Positions 53,425 through 62,476 of a stretch of 64,000 bases of DNA are shown piece after piece. A program made the position numbers and the translations under genes. The stretch comes from Selenomonadales bacterium. Its GTDB lineage: Bacteria; Bacillota; Negativicutes; Sporomusales; UBA7701. The notes beneath the pieces were generated by a model. It was not told where the DNA came from and made no database searches. It worked only from the letters and a program-made list of their open reading frames with translations. Where the stretch lies: the NCBI GenBank assembly GCA_018434945.1, contig JAHDOI010000006.1, positions 1 to 64,000 on the forward strand, read 5' to 3'. The first letter of the stretch is position 1; the number at the start of each line of letters is the position of its first letter.

Positions 53425-54768
53425 ATGGCTACTGACGCCCGTGACGTGGCGCTGAAGATCATAAACGAAGTCGATACCGGGGGCGCGTACGCCAATATCG
53501 CGCTGGCCCGTGAGCTTGGCAGGCGGCCGCTGTCCGACCAGGACCGGCGGTTTGTGACCGAGCTTGTGTACGGGACGGTGAAGGCGGGGGCGACGCTCGA
53601 CTGGCTGTTAGGCCATTATTGCAGCCGACCGCTGGCGAAGATCGATCCGGTGATCCGCAATATCCTGCGCATGGGCGTGTACCAGATCTTTTTTTTGTCC
53701 CGCGTGCCGGTGTCGGCGGCCTGCAATCAGGCGGTGGAGCTGGCGAAAAGACACGGCCACGCCGGTACGGTGAAGTTCGTGAACGCGGTGCTGCGGAGCG
53801 CCGGCCGCGAGCCTGGGAAGGCGGCGTATCCCGACGCGGACAGTGAGCCGGCGCGTTATCTGGCGCTGAAGTATTTCCACCCCGAGTGGCTGGTGTCCAG
53901 GTGGCTGGCCCGGCTGGGTTTCGCGGCCTGCGAGGCGCTGCTGGCGGCCAACAACGCGACACCGCCGTTGTCGCTGCGGACGAACACGGTGCGGATAAGC
54001 CGCGAGGGATTGCTGGCCCGGCTGGCCGAGGAAGGGGCGGCCGGCGAGCCGTCGCTCTGGACGCCCGAGGGTATCGTCTGCCGGGAGTACCCGGCTTTGG
54101 CCCGCCTGAATTCGCTGAAGGAGGGTCTTTTCCAGGTGCAGGACGAGAGCTCGATGCTGGTGGCCCACGTGGTGGGGCCGAAACCGGGCGAGTTCGTGAT
54201 CGACGCCTGCGGGGCGCCGGGGGGCAAGAGCACTCATCTGGCGGCGCTGATGGGCAACGAGGGCCGGGTGCTGTCGACCGACCTGTACGAGCATAAGCTC
54301 AAGCTGACGATGGGTAACGCCGCCCGCCTGGGGCTGGGTATTATCGAGACAAAGGTTTTCGACGCTACGAAGCTGGATACCGTTTACGCCGGGCAGGCCG
54401 ATCGGGTGCTGGTGGACGCGCCGTGCTCGGGGCTTGGGGTGCTGCGGCGCAAGCCGGATTCGCGCTGGCGGAAGAGCGAGAGCATGCTGCGCGAGCTGCC
54501 GGTGCTGCAATCCGCTATTTTGGCGAGCGCGGCGGCGTGCGTCAAGCCGGGTGGGGTGCTGGTGTACAGCACGTGCACGACCGAGCCGGAGGAGAACGAG
54601 GCGGTTGTCCGCGCTTTCCTCGGCAGCCGGGACGATTTCGCGCTGGTGAGCGCCGGGGCGCTGCTGCCGGTGCCGCAAGCGGCAGAGATGGTGCAGCTGT
54701 GGCCGCATACCGACGGCGTGGACGGGTTTTTCATCGCCCGGATGGAAAGAAGGCGGGAGCCGGTATGA
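53425..54768 (+). CDS. rsmB: 16S rRNA (cytosine-967 C5)-methyltransferase
   Basis: Methylates C967 of 16S rRNA; 447 aa. N-terminal NusB-like RNA-binding domain (about 1-140) and C-terminal SAM domain with DACGAPGGKSTHLAALM, the catalytic cysteine in VDAPCSGLGVLRRKPD and the second in VYSTCTTEPEENEAVV. ATG 53425 after GGAAGGAAGAGG, 36 bp past repeat D. ATGA overlap with rlmN. Confidence 0.94.
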   Translation: MATDARDVALKIINEVDTGGAYANIALARELGRRPLSDQDRRFVTELVYGTVKAGATLDWLLGHYCSRPLAKIDPVIRNILRMGVYQIFFLSRVPVSAACNQAVELAKRHGHAGTVKFVNAVLRSAGREPGKAAYPDADSEPARYLALKYFHPEWLVSRWLARLGFAACEALLAANNATPPLSLRTNTVRISREGLLARLAEEGAAGEPSLWTPEGIVCREYPALARLNSLKEGLFQVQDESSMLVAHVVGPKPGEFVIDACGAPGGKSTHLAALMGNEGRVLSTDLYEHKLKLTMGNAARLGLGIIETKVFDATKLDTVYAGQADRVLVDAPCSGLGVLRRKPDSRWRKSESMLRELPVLQSAILASAAACVKPGGVLVYSTCTTEPEENEAVVRAFLGSRDDFALVSAGALLPVPQAAEMVQLWPHTDGVDGFFIARMERRREPV

Positions 54769-55826
54769 CTGACAAGATCGATCTTTTCGGGCTGACGGCC
54801 GGGGAGATAGCCGCCGCCGTGGCGCCCTACGGAATGGAGAAGTATCGCGGCCGCCAGGTGGCGGCGTGGCTGTATCAGCGGCATGTCCGCGATTTCGCCG
54901 CTATGACCGACCTGCCCAAGGGGGCGCGGGAGGTTCTGGCGGCGCATTTTGCTATCGGGGCGGTGACGCTGAAGGCGGAGCAGCGTTCCGAAGACGGGGC
55001 GACGAGCAAGTTTTTGCTGGCGTTCGCCGACGGTCTGGCGGTGGAGACGGTGCTGATGCGCCACGACTACGGCAACAGTGTGTGTGTTTCGACCCAGATT
55101 GGCTGCGCGATGGGCTGCGCTTTCTGCGCTTCGACGCTGCAGGGGGTGGAGCGCGACCTGACGGCGGGCGAAATCCTCGCCCAGGTGCTGTTTGCCGCGG
55201 AAAGTCTCGCCAGCTGCGGGGAAACGGTGAATTCGATCGTTATCATGGGTTCGGGAGAGCCGTTGGCCAATTACGATAATGTGGTGAAATTCGTCCGCCT
55301 TTGTCACGAGCCGTATTGCCTCGGCCTTAGCTACCGCGGCGTGACGCTGTCGACGGCCGGGGTGGTGCCGGGGATCGACCGCCTGGCGGCCGAGGGGCTG
55401 CCGGTGACGCTGGCGATTTCACTGCACGCGCCGGACGACGAACTGCGGACGCGCCTGATGCCGGTGAACCGCACCTGGCCGCTGGCCGCGGTGTTGGCCG
55501 CGGGCGACCGCTATGCGGCGGCGACCGGCCGGCGGGTGACGTACGAGTATGCGCTGATCGCCGGGGTGAACGACAGCGACGCGCAGGCCGCGGCGCTGGC
55601 CGCGCTGCTGAAGGGGCGGTTGGCCAACGTCAATCTTATCCCGGTAAATCCGGTGCCGGAGCGCGGCCTGCTGCGGCCGGACGCCGGCCGGGTGCGGCGG
55701 TTCCTCGCTGTGCTGGCAGCCGGCCGGGTGAACGCGACGGTGCGGCGGGAGATGGGCGGCGATATCCGCGCGGCCTGCGGTCAGCTCCGCCACGCCGTGC
55801 TGGCCGCGGAGGAGCGGCGGGAATGA
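54765..55826 (+). CDS. rlmN: 23S rRNA/tRNA adenine-C2 methyltransferase (radical SAM)
   Basis: Dual-specificity enzyme methylating A2503 of 23S rRNA and A37 of tRNA; 353 aa. Radical SAM cluster motif CAMGCAFC, GSGEPLANYDNV SAM-binding segment and the C-terminal methyl-carrier cysteine in GGDIRAACGQLR. Start ATG 54765 overlaps the rsmB stop. A new promoter follows for the kinase module. Confidence 0.95.
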   Translation: MTDKIDLFGLTAGEIAAAVAPYGMEKYRGRQVAAWLYQRHVRDFAAMTDLPKGAREVLAAHFAIGAVTLKAEQRSEDGATSKFLLAFADGLAVETVLMRHDYGNSVCVSTQIGCAMGCAFCASTLQGVERDLTAGEILAQVLFAAESLASCGETVNSIVIMGSGEPLANYDNVVKFVRLCHEPYCLGLSYRGVTLSTAGVVPGIDRLAAEGLPVTLAISLHAPDDELRTRLMPVNRTWPLAAVLAAGDRYAAATGRRVTYEYALIAGVNDSDAQAAALAALLKGRLANVNLIPVNPVPERGLLRPDAGRVRRFLAVLAAGRVNATVRREMGGDIRAACGQLRHAVLAAEERRE

Positions 55827-55869
55827 TTTGCCGCGAAAGTGGAAATGACTGTAATGTTATTGGGTAATT

Positions 55870-55898
55870 TTGACTAGTTTGTTATAATGTCGTATAAT
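55870..55898 (+). promoter_or_regulatory. promoter of the fhaA-prkC module
   Basis: TTGACT (55870-55875), 17-bp spacer, TATAAT (55893-55898), RNA start near 55905. It lies after the open-frame ATG at 55887, so translation must start further on. Confidence 0.8.
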
Positions 55899-55931
55899 AA
55901 TAGGACGACAAGACATTGGAGTGTTTTTGCC

Positions 55932-56687
55932 GTGGGGTTTGTACGCCGCTTGGAGGATTTCTTCGAGAAGTATATCGAGGGCTTTTTTAATGCCCGTTTT
56001 TCCGGCGGCCTTCAGCCGGTGGAGATCGCCAAGCGACTGGCGCGCGAGATGGAGAGCGACCGGACGGTTGGCATTTCTCAGGTCTATGTTCCCAATCAGT
56101 ACAGCGTTTTCCTCGGGAGCGAGGATTACGAGCGGCTGACGCCGTACGGCCAGGCTATCCGCGACGAGCTGGCCGTTTTCGTGGCCGCCGAGGCCAAACG
56201 CAAAGGCTATACGATCGTCGGCAAACCGATCGTCGATATTTTCTGCGACGAGACGGGGGGGCGGGGGCAGTTCCGGGTGGTCAGCCGCTACAGCGAGCCG
56301 CTGCCCGAGGAGCCGGAGAGGGACACGACCGGCCCGGTGCAGTTTTCGGACACGCAGGTGTTCGGGAGGATGCCGCCGGTAAGCCGCCAGGCGTCTGTCG
56401 CGGGGCTGCTGACGGTGGTAAAGGGCCTGGATACCGGCCTGCAGGTCGACCTGGGGGCGGAGCGCGCCAATATCGGCCGCCGCGAGAGCAACGAGCTGCC
56501 GCTCACCGATATGAACACTTCAAGGCTGCACGCGTACGTGGTTTTTGAGGACGGCGGGCATTCGCTGTATGACGCCAAGAGCCTCAACGGCACGTATGTT
56601 AACAATCACCGCGTCACCCGCAAGCGCCTGAAGGCGGGCGACCGCATCAAGGTGGGGAACACGGTCATCTTATATGAGGTGAAGTGA
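55932..56687 (+). CDS. fhaA: FhaA-like protein: DUF3662 plus FHA domain
   Basis: 251 aa from GTG 55932 (TTGGAG ten bases upstream). N-terminal DUF3662 domain (GFVRRLEDFFEKYIEGFFNARFSGGLQPVEIAKRLAREME, to about 115), a linker, and a C-terminal phosphothreonine-binding FHA domain (NIGRRESNELPLTDMNTSRLHAYV...SLNGTYVNNHRV). This is the architecture of mycobacterial FhaA, which is a partner of the kinase PknB and links it to lipid-II flipping. The prkC kinase lies five genes downstream. Confidence 0.88.
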   Translation: MGFVRRLEDFFEKYIEGFFNARFSGGLQPVEIAKRLAREMESDRTVGISQVYVPNQYSVFLGSEDYERLTPYGQAIRDELAVFVAAEAKRKGYTIVGKPIVDIFCDETGGRGQFRVVSRYSEPLPEEPERDTTGPVQFSDTQVFGRMPPVSRQASVAGLLTVVKGLDTGLQVDLGAERANIGRRESNELPLTDMNTSRLHAYVVFEDGGHSLYDAKSLNGTYVNNHRVTRKRLKAGDRIKVGNTVILYEVK

Positions 56688-56688
56688 T

Positions 56689-57165
56689 TTGCCGAGCAAG
56701 GTCATGGTGCTGAATTTCATCGGGATCGCCTTGCAGTACGCGGTTTTGGCGCTGCTGTATTATTTTTTGTTCAAGGTTCTGCGGGCTGTGTACAGCGATC
56801 TGAAGGACGAACGTTCCGAGGCGCGGCTCAGGCCGTCGGCCGCCGACGAGTCGGCGGCGGCCGAGAAGGATGCAGCCCGCCTGGTGGTGGTGGACGCCGG
56901 GACGGTGGCCATGCACCGAAGTGCCTACGAGCTTGCGGAGACAGTTTCGATCGGGCGCGGCGAGGGTAACGATGTTGTCGTCGCCGATAGCTTCGTCTCC
57001 CACGAACACGCTTTGATTACCCGCTATAAGCACGCATTCTGGCTGACCGATCTGAACAGTACCAACGGGACGCTCCATAACAACCGCCGGGTTGCGGACG
57101 AAATTCTGCTGAAGAACGGCGATTTGATCGCCGTCGGCGCGGTGACATTCCGCTTTGAGAGGTGA
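56689..57165 (+). CDS. fhaB: FhaB-like membrane-anchored FHA protein
   Basis: 158 aa, TTG start one base after the fhaA stop (GAGGTGA upstream). One N-terminal membrane helix (about 8-28), a charged linker and a C-terminal FHA domain (VSIGRGEGNDVVVADSFVSHEHALI...LNSTNGTLHNNRRV). Matches FhaB/FipA, a substrate of PknB-type kinases involved in division in actinobacteria. GTGA overlap with the phosphatase gene. Confidence 0.86.
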   Translation: MPSKVMVLNFIGIALQYAVLALLYYFLFKVLRAVYSDLKDERSEARLRPSAADESAAAEKDAARLVVVDAGTVAMHRSAYELAETVSIGRGEGNDVVVADSFVSHEHALITRYKHAFWLTDLNSTNGTLHNNRRVADEILLKNGDLIAVGAVTFRFER

Positions 57166-57881
57166 CGGTATTGCTGGCTCATGCTCTTTCGGACATCGGT
57201 AAGGTTCGGGAAACAAACGAAGACAGTTTTGTATGCCAGCCGCCGCTTTTTGTCGTCGCCGACGGGATGGGCGGCCATGTGGCCGGCGAGGTAGCCAGCC
57301 GGATGGCGGCCGAGACGATAAAAGCCAGCTTCGCCGCCGCTGGCGGGGAGGAGCCGGCAGCGCTCCTGAGCGGGGCGATTGCCGCCGCGAACGAGCAGGT
57401 TTACCGCCTTGCCCAGGAGGACAGCGAGCGCGCCGGGATGGGTACGACGCTCACGGCGGCGTTTATCGAGGGTTCGGTGCTGCACTGGGGACACGTCGGC
57501 GACAGCCGCCTCTATTTGCTGCGAGACGGCGATTTTTCGCAGGTGACCGACGACCATTCGCTGGTGAGCGAGCTTGTCAGGAAGGGGAGCATTACCGCCG
57601 AGGAGGCGCTTCTCCACCCGCACCGCAATATCCTTACCCGGGCGGTGGGCACAAGCGACAGGGTGAAGGTGGATACCGGCAGTTTCGCGCTGGCGGCCGG
57701 CGATAAAATCCTGCTGTGCACCGACGGACTTACGAATATGGTGACCGATGGCGATATCGCCGCCGCCCTGAGCAGGGACGGCGACGGCGCTGCGCTGCTG
57801 GCGGAGCTGGTGGCGAAAGCGAACGGCGCCGGTGGTCTGGACAATATCACCGCTATTCTCGTGTGCTTCGGGGCGGTCTGA
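57162..57881 (+). CDS. prpC: PP2C-type Ser/Thr protein phosphatase (PstP/PrpC)
   Basis: Dephosphorylates targets of the co-operonic kinase; 239 aa, Mn/Mg-dependent. SDIGKVRETNEDSF, VADGMGGHVAGEVAS, GMGTTLTAAF, GHVGDSRLYLLRDG, LCTDGLTNMV and GGLDNITAILV give a full set of metal-binding motifs. No transmembrane helix, unlike mycobacterial PstP. GTG 57162 overlaps fhaB. Confidence 0.93.
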   Translation: MTVLLAHALSDIGKVRETNEDSFVCQPPLFVVADGMGGHVAGEVASRMAAETIKASFAAAGGEEPAALLSGAIAAANEQVYRLAQEDSERAGMGTTLTAAFIEGSVLHWGHVGDSRLYLLRDGDFSQVTDDHSLVSELVRKGSITAEEALLHPHRNILTRAVGTSDRVKVDTGSFALAAGDKILLCTDGLTNMVTDGDIAAALSRDGDGAALLAELVAKANGAGGLDNITAILVCFGAV

Positions 57882-57882
57882 G

Positions 57883-59139
57883 ATGGATACGAAGCGGGAA
57901 TGTTATCTGCTGCTGCTGGCCGGCGCGGTGCTGCTGGCCGGAGTGCTGGCGGTGAGCCTGGTGGGCGGCGCGCCCGATTACCGGGCGCTGGTGACGGCCG
58001 CCGGTCTGGCGCTGGCCTGGCCTGTGGCCCATTTCGCGCTGCGGCGGGCCGGCCATTTGGGCGACGGCTTGCTGCTGCCGCTGGCGGCGGTGCTGACGGC
58101 CCTCGGGCTTATAATGGTTTTTCGCCTCAAGCCCGGCCTGTTTATGGTCCAGGCGTTGTGGGCCGCGCTCGGTCTGGCGGCGTTCCTCGGCTCCGCGTTC
58201 TTTTTCCGCCAGGCGGAGCGGTGGTCGGAATACAAGTATTTCTGGGGGCTGGCCGGTATCGCCCTGCTGCTTGCTACGGCGCTTTTCGGGGTGGATATCG
58301 GCGGCAACAAGAACTGGCTGTTCATCGGGCCGGTGCATTTCCAGCCGTCCGAGTTCGCCAAGCTTTTCATCGTGCTGTTCCTGGCGGCATATCTGAACGA
58401 GCGCCGCGAGGTGCTGACATTTGCCACCAGGCGATACGGGCCGCTGATCCTCCCCCAGCCGCGGATCTTGGCGCCGCTGCTGGCGGTGTGGGGCCTGGCG
58501 ATGCTGATGCTCGTCGGCCAGCGGGACCTGGGTGCGGCGCTGCTGTATTTCGGCACCGCGACGGTGATGATTTATCTGGCGAGCGGCCGGGCCGGTTATC
58601 TTTTGTGGGGGGCGGGAATGTTCCTCGTCGGCTCGGTGCTCGCGTATACCCTATACCCGCATGTGAGGGCGCGTATCGATATATGGCTCGATCCCTGGGC
58701 CGACCCCAGCGGCCGGGCGTATCAGGTCGTCCAGTCGCTGTTCGCCCTCGGCTCCGGCGGGGCGCTCGGCAGCGGCCTGGGCTACGGGTTTCCCGGGCTG
58801 GTCCCCGAGGTGCATACCGACTTCATTTTCGCCGCCATCGGCGAGGAGCTGGGACTGGCCGGGGCCGGAGCGGTGATGATGCTTTATATTCTGCTCGTCT
58901 ACCGCGCTTTCCGCGCCGCGCTGCTGGCGCCGTCGCCCTTTAGGGCGCTGCTGGCCGGCGGGCTGGCGGTGCTGCTCGGGCTGCAGGTGCTGGTGATCGT
59001 CGGCGGGGTGACGAAGTTCCTGCCGCTGACGGGGGTGACTCTGCCGCTGGTCAGCTACGGCGGCAGCTCGGTCGTGGCGACGTTCATTCTGCTGGGCATG
59101 GTGCTGGCTATGTCGGAAAAGAGGCCTACAGATGCTTGA
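57883..59139 (+). CDS. FtsW/RodA/SpoVE-family SEDS glycosyltransferase
   Basis: Membrane enzyme that polymerises lipid II into glycan strands; 418 aa, about ten helices. Family motifs NWLFIGPVHFQPSEFAKLFIVLFLAAYL, GQRDLGAALLYFGTATVMIYLASGR, LDPWADPSGRAYQVVQSLFALGSGGALGSGLG and the C-terminal LPLVSYGGSSVVATFILLGM. Immediately upstream of a class B PBP, as RodA is in the actinobacterial rodA-pbpA pair, so the two should form a synthase/transpeptidase complex. Confidence 0.92.
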   Translation: MDTKRECYLLLLAGAVLLAGVLAVSLVGGAPDYRALVTAAGLALAWPVAHFALRRAGHLGDGLLLPLAAVLTALGLIMVFRLKPGLFMVQALWAALGLAAFLGSAFFFRQAERWSEYKYFWGLAGIALLLATALFGVDIGGNKNWLFIGPVHFQPSEFAKLFIVLFLAAYLNERREVLTFATRRYGPLILPQPRILAPLLAVWGLAMLMLVGQRDLGAALLYFGTATVMIYLASGRAGYLLWGAGMFLVGSVLAYTLYPHVRARIDIWLDPWADPSGRAYQVVQSLFALGSGGALGSGLGYGFPGLVPEVHTDFIFAAIGEELGLAGAGAVMMLYILLVYRAFRAALLAPSPFRALLAGGLAVLLGLQVLVIVGGVTKFLPLTGVTLPLVSYGGSSVVATFILLGMVLAMSEKRPTDA

Positions 59140-60538
59140 CAGTCTGCGCGCCAGCATCCGCCGCACCGCGTTCGCCCTCCTCGGCCTGCTGGCGGCGTTG
59201 TTCCTTTATTTGTCGTATATCCAGGTGATTCAAAGCGATTTTCTCGCCGGGCATCCCCTCAACCGCCGTACGGCGGCGGCCGCCGAGAAGGTGGAACGGG
59301 GGACGGTCTTCGACCGGCGGGGCGAGAAACTGGCCTATAGCGAGAAGGATGGGGACGGCAGGTATGTCCGCCATTACCCCTACGGGGCGATGGCCGCCCA
59401 TGTCGTCGGTTATTCGAGCCCGCGCTACGGGCAGTCGGGGGTTGAGAGCGCCTTTAACGGCGAGCTTTCCGGGATGACGAACCCCGAGCGTCGTTTCGGG
59501 CCGATAACGGGGCTGTGGACGGCTAAGGCCGGCAACAGCGTGACGCTGACGCTCGACGGCGAGCTGCAGGAGACGGCTTACCGGGCGCTCGGCAACCGGC
59601 GCGGGGCGGTGGTGGCGATAGCGCCCCGCAGCGGCGCGGTGCTGGTGATGGTCAGCCGGCCGGCTTTCGAGCCGGATGCGGTCGACGATGACTGGAAGGA
59701 GATCGTCGGCGCGGCCGGCAGCCCGCTGCTCAACAGGGCGACGCAGGGACTTTATCCGCCCGGCTCGACACTTAAGGTGCTGGTGGCGGAGGCGGCTTTG
59801 ACGGAGAAAATGACCGATAACCGGAAAACATATGAATGTCAGGGTTCGTTCAAGATCGGCCCCGATTACGTTCTGCACGAAGCGAACAACAAGGCCCACG
59901 GCAAGGTCGGCCTGGAAGAGGCGCTGGCGGTGTCCTGCAATGTGACATTCGGCCGCCTGTCGCTGGAACTGGGACGGAGCCGGATGGCCAAGGCTTTCGA
60001 CCGTTTCGCGTTCGCGCGGCCCCTCGGCGGCGATTTTGCCGAGGCCTCCAGCCGCTTGCCGGATTTCGGCCGGCTGGGGGACGGCGACCTCGCCCAGACA
60101 GGTATCGGCCAGGGCAGCCTGCTGGTGACGCCGCTGCGGATGGCGATGCTGGCGGCGGCGTTCGCCGACCGGGGGACGATGCTGAAGCCGTTTTTGGTGA
60201 GCAGGGTGACCGCGCCTGACGGCTCGGCGCTCAGGCAGTTCGGCACCGTCGAGTTCGCCGCGGCGACGAGCCCGGCAACGGCGGCGGAGGTAAACAGGAT
60301 GATGCAGCAGGTGGTCAGCGGCGGCACAGGCTATGCGGCCCGGATCGCCGGCGTCAAGGTGGCCGGCAAGACGGGGACGGCGGAGAATCCGCATGGGGCG
60401 CCCCACGCCTGGTTTATCGGGTTTGCGCCTGCGGACGAGCCGGAGATCGCGGTCGCGGTCGTCGTGGAGAACGGCGGGGCGGGCGGCGAAGAGGCGGCGC
60501 CGATCGCCCGGCAGATTATGGCGAGAGCATTGCGATAG
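59132..60538 (+). CDS. class B penicillin-binding protein (PbpA-like transpeptidase)
   Basis: Peptidoglycan cross-linking enzyme; 468 aa, one N-terminal membrane helix (about 12-30) and a periplasmic/extracellular transpeptidase domain. Active-site motifs: SxxK in YPPGSTLKVL, SxN in AVSCNVTFG and KTG in VAGKTGTAEN. It overlaps the SEDS gene by eight bases. Short pedestal as in mycobacterial PbpA and B. subtilis PBPs of the A group. Confidence 0.92.
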   Translation: MLDSLRASIRRTAFALLGLLAALFLYLSYIQVIQSDFLAGHPLNRRTAAAAEKVERGTVFDRRGEKLAYSEKDGDGRYVRHYPYGAMAAHVVGYSSPRYGQSGVESAFNGELSGMTNPERRFGPITGLWTAKAGNSVTLTLDGELQETAYRALGNRRGAVVAIAPRSGAVLVMVSRPAFEPDAVDDDWKEIVGAAGSPLLNRATQGLYPPGSTLKVLVAEAALTEKMTDNRKTYECQGSFKIGPDYVLHEANNKAHGKVGLEEALAVSCNVTFGRLSLELGRSRMAKAFDRFAFARPLGGDFAEASSRLPDFGRLGDGDLAQTGIGQGSLLVTPLRMAMLAAAFADRGTMLKPFLVSRVTAPDGSALRQFGTVEFAAATSPATAAEVNRMMQQVVSGGTGYAARIAGVKVAGKTGTAENPHGAPHAWFIGFAPADEPEIAVAVVVENGGAGGEEAAPIARQIMARALR

Positions 60539-60550
60539 GGGGTGAGAGTC

Positions 60551-62419
60551 TTGATTAACCGTACACTCGATAACCGTTATACGATTCTGGAAAGGGTCGG
60601 CGGCGGCGGCATGGCCGACGTTTACCGCGCCCACGACAAGCTGTTGGACAGGTCGGTGGCTGTGAAGGTGCTGCGTTCCCAGTTCACCGACGACGAGGAG
60701 TTCGTCACCCGCTTCCGCCGCGAGGCCCAGGCTGCGGCAAGGCTTTCCCACCCGAATATCGTGAACATATACGATGTCGGCCGCGATGACGACAGCTATT
60801 ATATCGTGATGGAGTACATTTCCGGCGAAACGCTCAAGGACAGGATCGTCCGCGAGGGACCTCTGCCGGTGGAGACCACGGTGCGTGTCGCCCTGGAGAT
60901 CGCCGAGGCGCTCGAACACGCTCATCAGAACAATATCGTTCATTGCGACATCAAGCCTCACAATATTCTCATGACCCGCACGGGACGGGTGAAGGTGACC
61001 GACTTCGGCATCGCCCGGGCGGTGACCTCGGCCACGATGACCCAGACGGGGACGATCATCGGTTCGGTGCATTATTTTTCGCCCGAGCAGGCCAAGGGTG
61101 CGCCGGTGAGCGCCAAGTCGGACATCTATTCGCTCGGCGCGGTCATGTACGAGATGCTGACCGGGTCGGTGCCGTTCACCGGCGAGACGCCGATCAGCAT
61201 CGCGATCAAGCATTTGCAGGATGACCCGCAGCCCTTGAGGGAGATCAACCCGACGGTGCCGCCTCTCCTGGAGGCTCTGGTGCTGAAGGCGATGGCCAAA
61301 AATCCCGAGCAGCGGTTCACCGATGTCGGAGCGATGATCGCCGATCTGCGCTCAGCCCAGCACTACCTGCGTGACGACCATACCCGCCGTCTGGCGAAGG
61401 AGGATTTCCCGACCCAGGTTCTGCCGCGGGTGGAGGTGCCGGAGCAGCCGGCCGGCGACGACGGGCCGGATGGGCCGCCGCCGGGGGCGGGCAAAAAGCG
61501 CACCTGGCTGTGGGCCTTGGCCGCACTGCTCGTGATAGCATTCGCTTCCGGCGCCTTTCTGGCGTTCGGCAAGTTCTGGAGCACGAGCGAGGTTGTCGTG
61601 CCCAGCGTCGTCGGCAAGCAGGTCGACACGGCGCGCAACATCCTCCTCAGCAATAATCTCCGCGTGTCGGTGACCGACGCCTTCCATGAGAAGGTCGTTT
61701 CAGGCTATGTTATTTCTCAGAGTCCAGAGGCGGGGGCGACGGTGAAGGAACAGCGCACCATCATGATCGTTGTCAGCAAGGGACCGGAAATAACCGTGGT
61801 TCCCGATTTGCGCGGCATGAAGCGCCGTGACGCGGAGCTTGCGATCAAGAACGCCGGACTGACGCTCGGCCGTGTGGATGAACAGTACGCGGCCGATACG
61901 CCGGCCGATACCGTCATCGCCCAGAATCCCCGGCCGCCTGCCCAGGTCGGCAAGGGGACGCCCATCGATTTTACGGTCAGCAAGGGAGCGGGGCCGCGCA
62001 AGATCATCCTGCCCGATTTCCGCGGGACGCCTTTGAGTACTGTGACCACCCAGCTGGAGAGCCTGAAGCTCAAGGTCGGTTCGGTGGCGGAAGGCGCCAG
62101 CGACCGCTATCCGCCAGGCACGATCATCGGCCAGAACCCGGCCCCCGGCAGCGAGGTGCTGGAGGGGTCGTCGGTCGATCTGCAGGCGGCGAGGAGCGCT
62201 GCTGGGGCGGTCAAGCGGGCGGTTGTGCAGATAACCGTTCCGGAAGGCCCCATCCGCCAGGCCATCCAGATCGTGGTGACCGACAGCAACGGCCGCCGCG
62301 TGGTATATGAGAACGTCCACCGGCCCGGCGACCGCGTCGATAAGACTGTGGAAGGCGTGGGCCAGGTGAGGGTGCAGGTGTATATCAACGGGGTGCTGTT
62401 CCAGGAACAGGTGCTTTAG
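60551..62419 (+). CDS. prkC: PASTA-domain Ser/Thr protein kinase (PrkC/PknB family)
   Basis: Senses peptidoglycan fragments or lipid II and phosphorylates division, wall and translation proteins. 622 aa from TTG 60551 (GGGGGTGAG six bases upstream). Kinase domain 1-270: GGGGMADVY (17-25), K39, then HCDIKPHN at 131-138 with Cys where the usual RD arginine lies, and DFG. A single helix near 317-338 precedes three PASTA repeats (about 345-545) and a short extra C-terminal domain. Last gene of the module before rsgA. Confidence 0.94.
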   Translation: MINRTLDNRYTILERVGGGGMADVYRAHDKLLDRSVAVKVLRSQFTDDEEFVTRFRREAQAAARLSHPNIVNIYDVGRDDDSYYIVMEYISGETLKDRIVREGPLPVETTVRVALEIAEALEHAHQNNIVHCDIKPHNILMTRTGRVKVTDFGIARAVTSATMTQTGTIIGSVHYFSPEQAKGAPVSAKSDIYSLGAVMYEMLTGSVPFTGETPISIAIKHLQDDPQPLREINPTVPPLLEALVLKAMAKNPEQRFTDVGAMIADLRSAQHYLRDDHTRRLAKEDFPTQVLPRVEVPEQPAGDDGPDGPPPGAGKKRTWLWALAALLVIAFASGAFLAFGKFWSTSEVVVPSVVGKQVDTARNILLSNNLRVSVTDAFHEKVVSGYVISQSPEAGATVKEQRTIMIVVSKGPEITVVPDLRGMKRRDAELAIKNAGLTLGRVDEQYAADTPADTVIAQNPRPPAQVGKGTPIDFTVSKGAGPRKIILPDFRGTPLSTVTTQLESLKLKVGSVAEGASDRYPPGTIIGQNPAPGSEVLEGSSVDLQAARSAAGAVKRAVVQITVPEGPIRQAIQIVVTDSNGRRVVYENVHRPGDRVDKTVEGVGQVRVQVYINGVLFQEQVL

Positions 62420-62476
62420 GACCGCCCAGAGAGTCCATCTGCTTGGCGCGACATAAGGGTAATTACAGGAGGAATC

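Noticed and set aside
55887-55931. ATG 55887 as the fhaA start
   Set aside because: It overlaps the -35/-10 region of a consensus promoter (TATAAT at 55893-55898), so it would be upstream of the transcript start.
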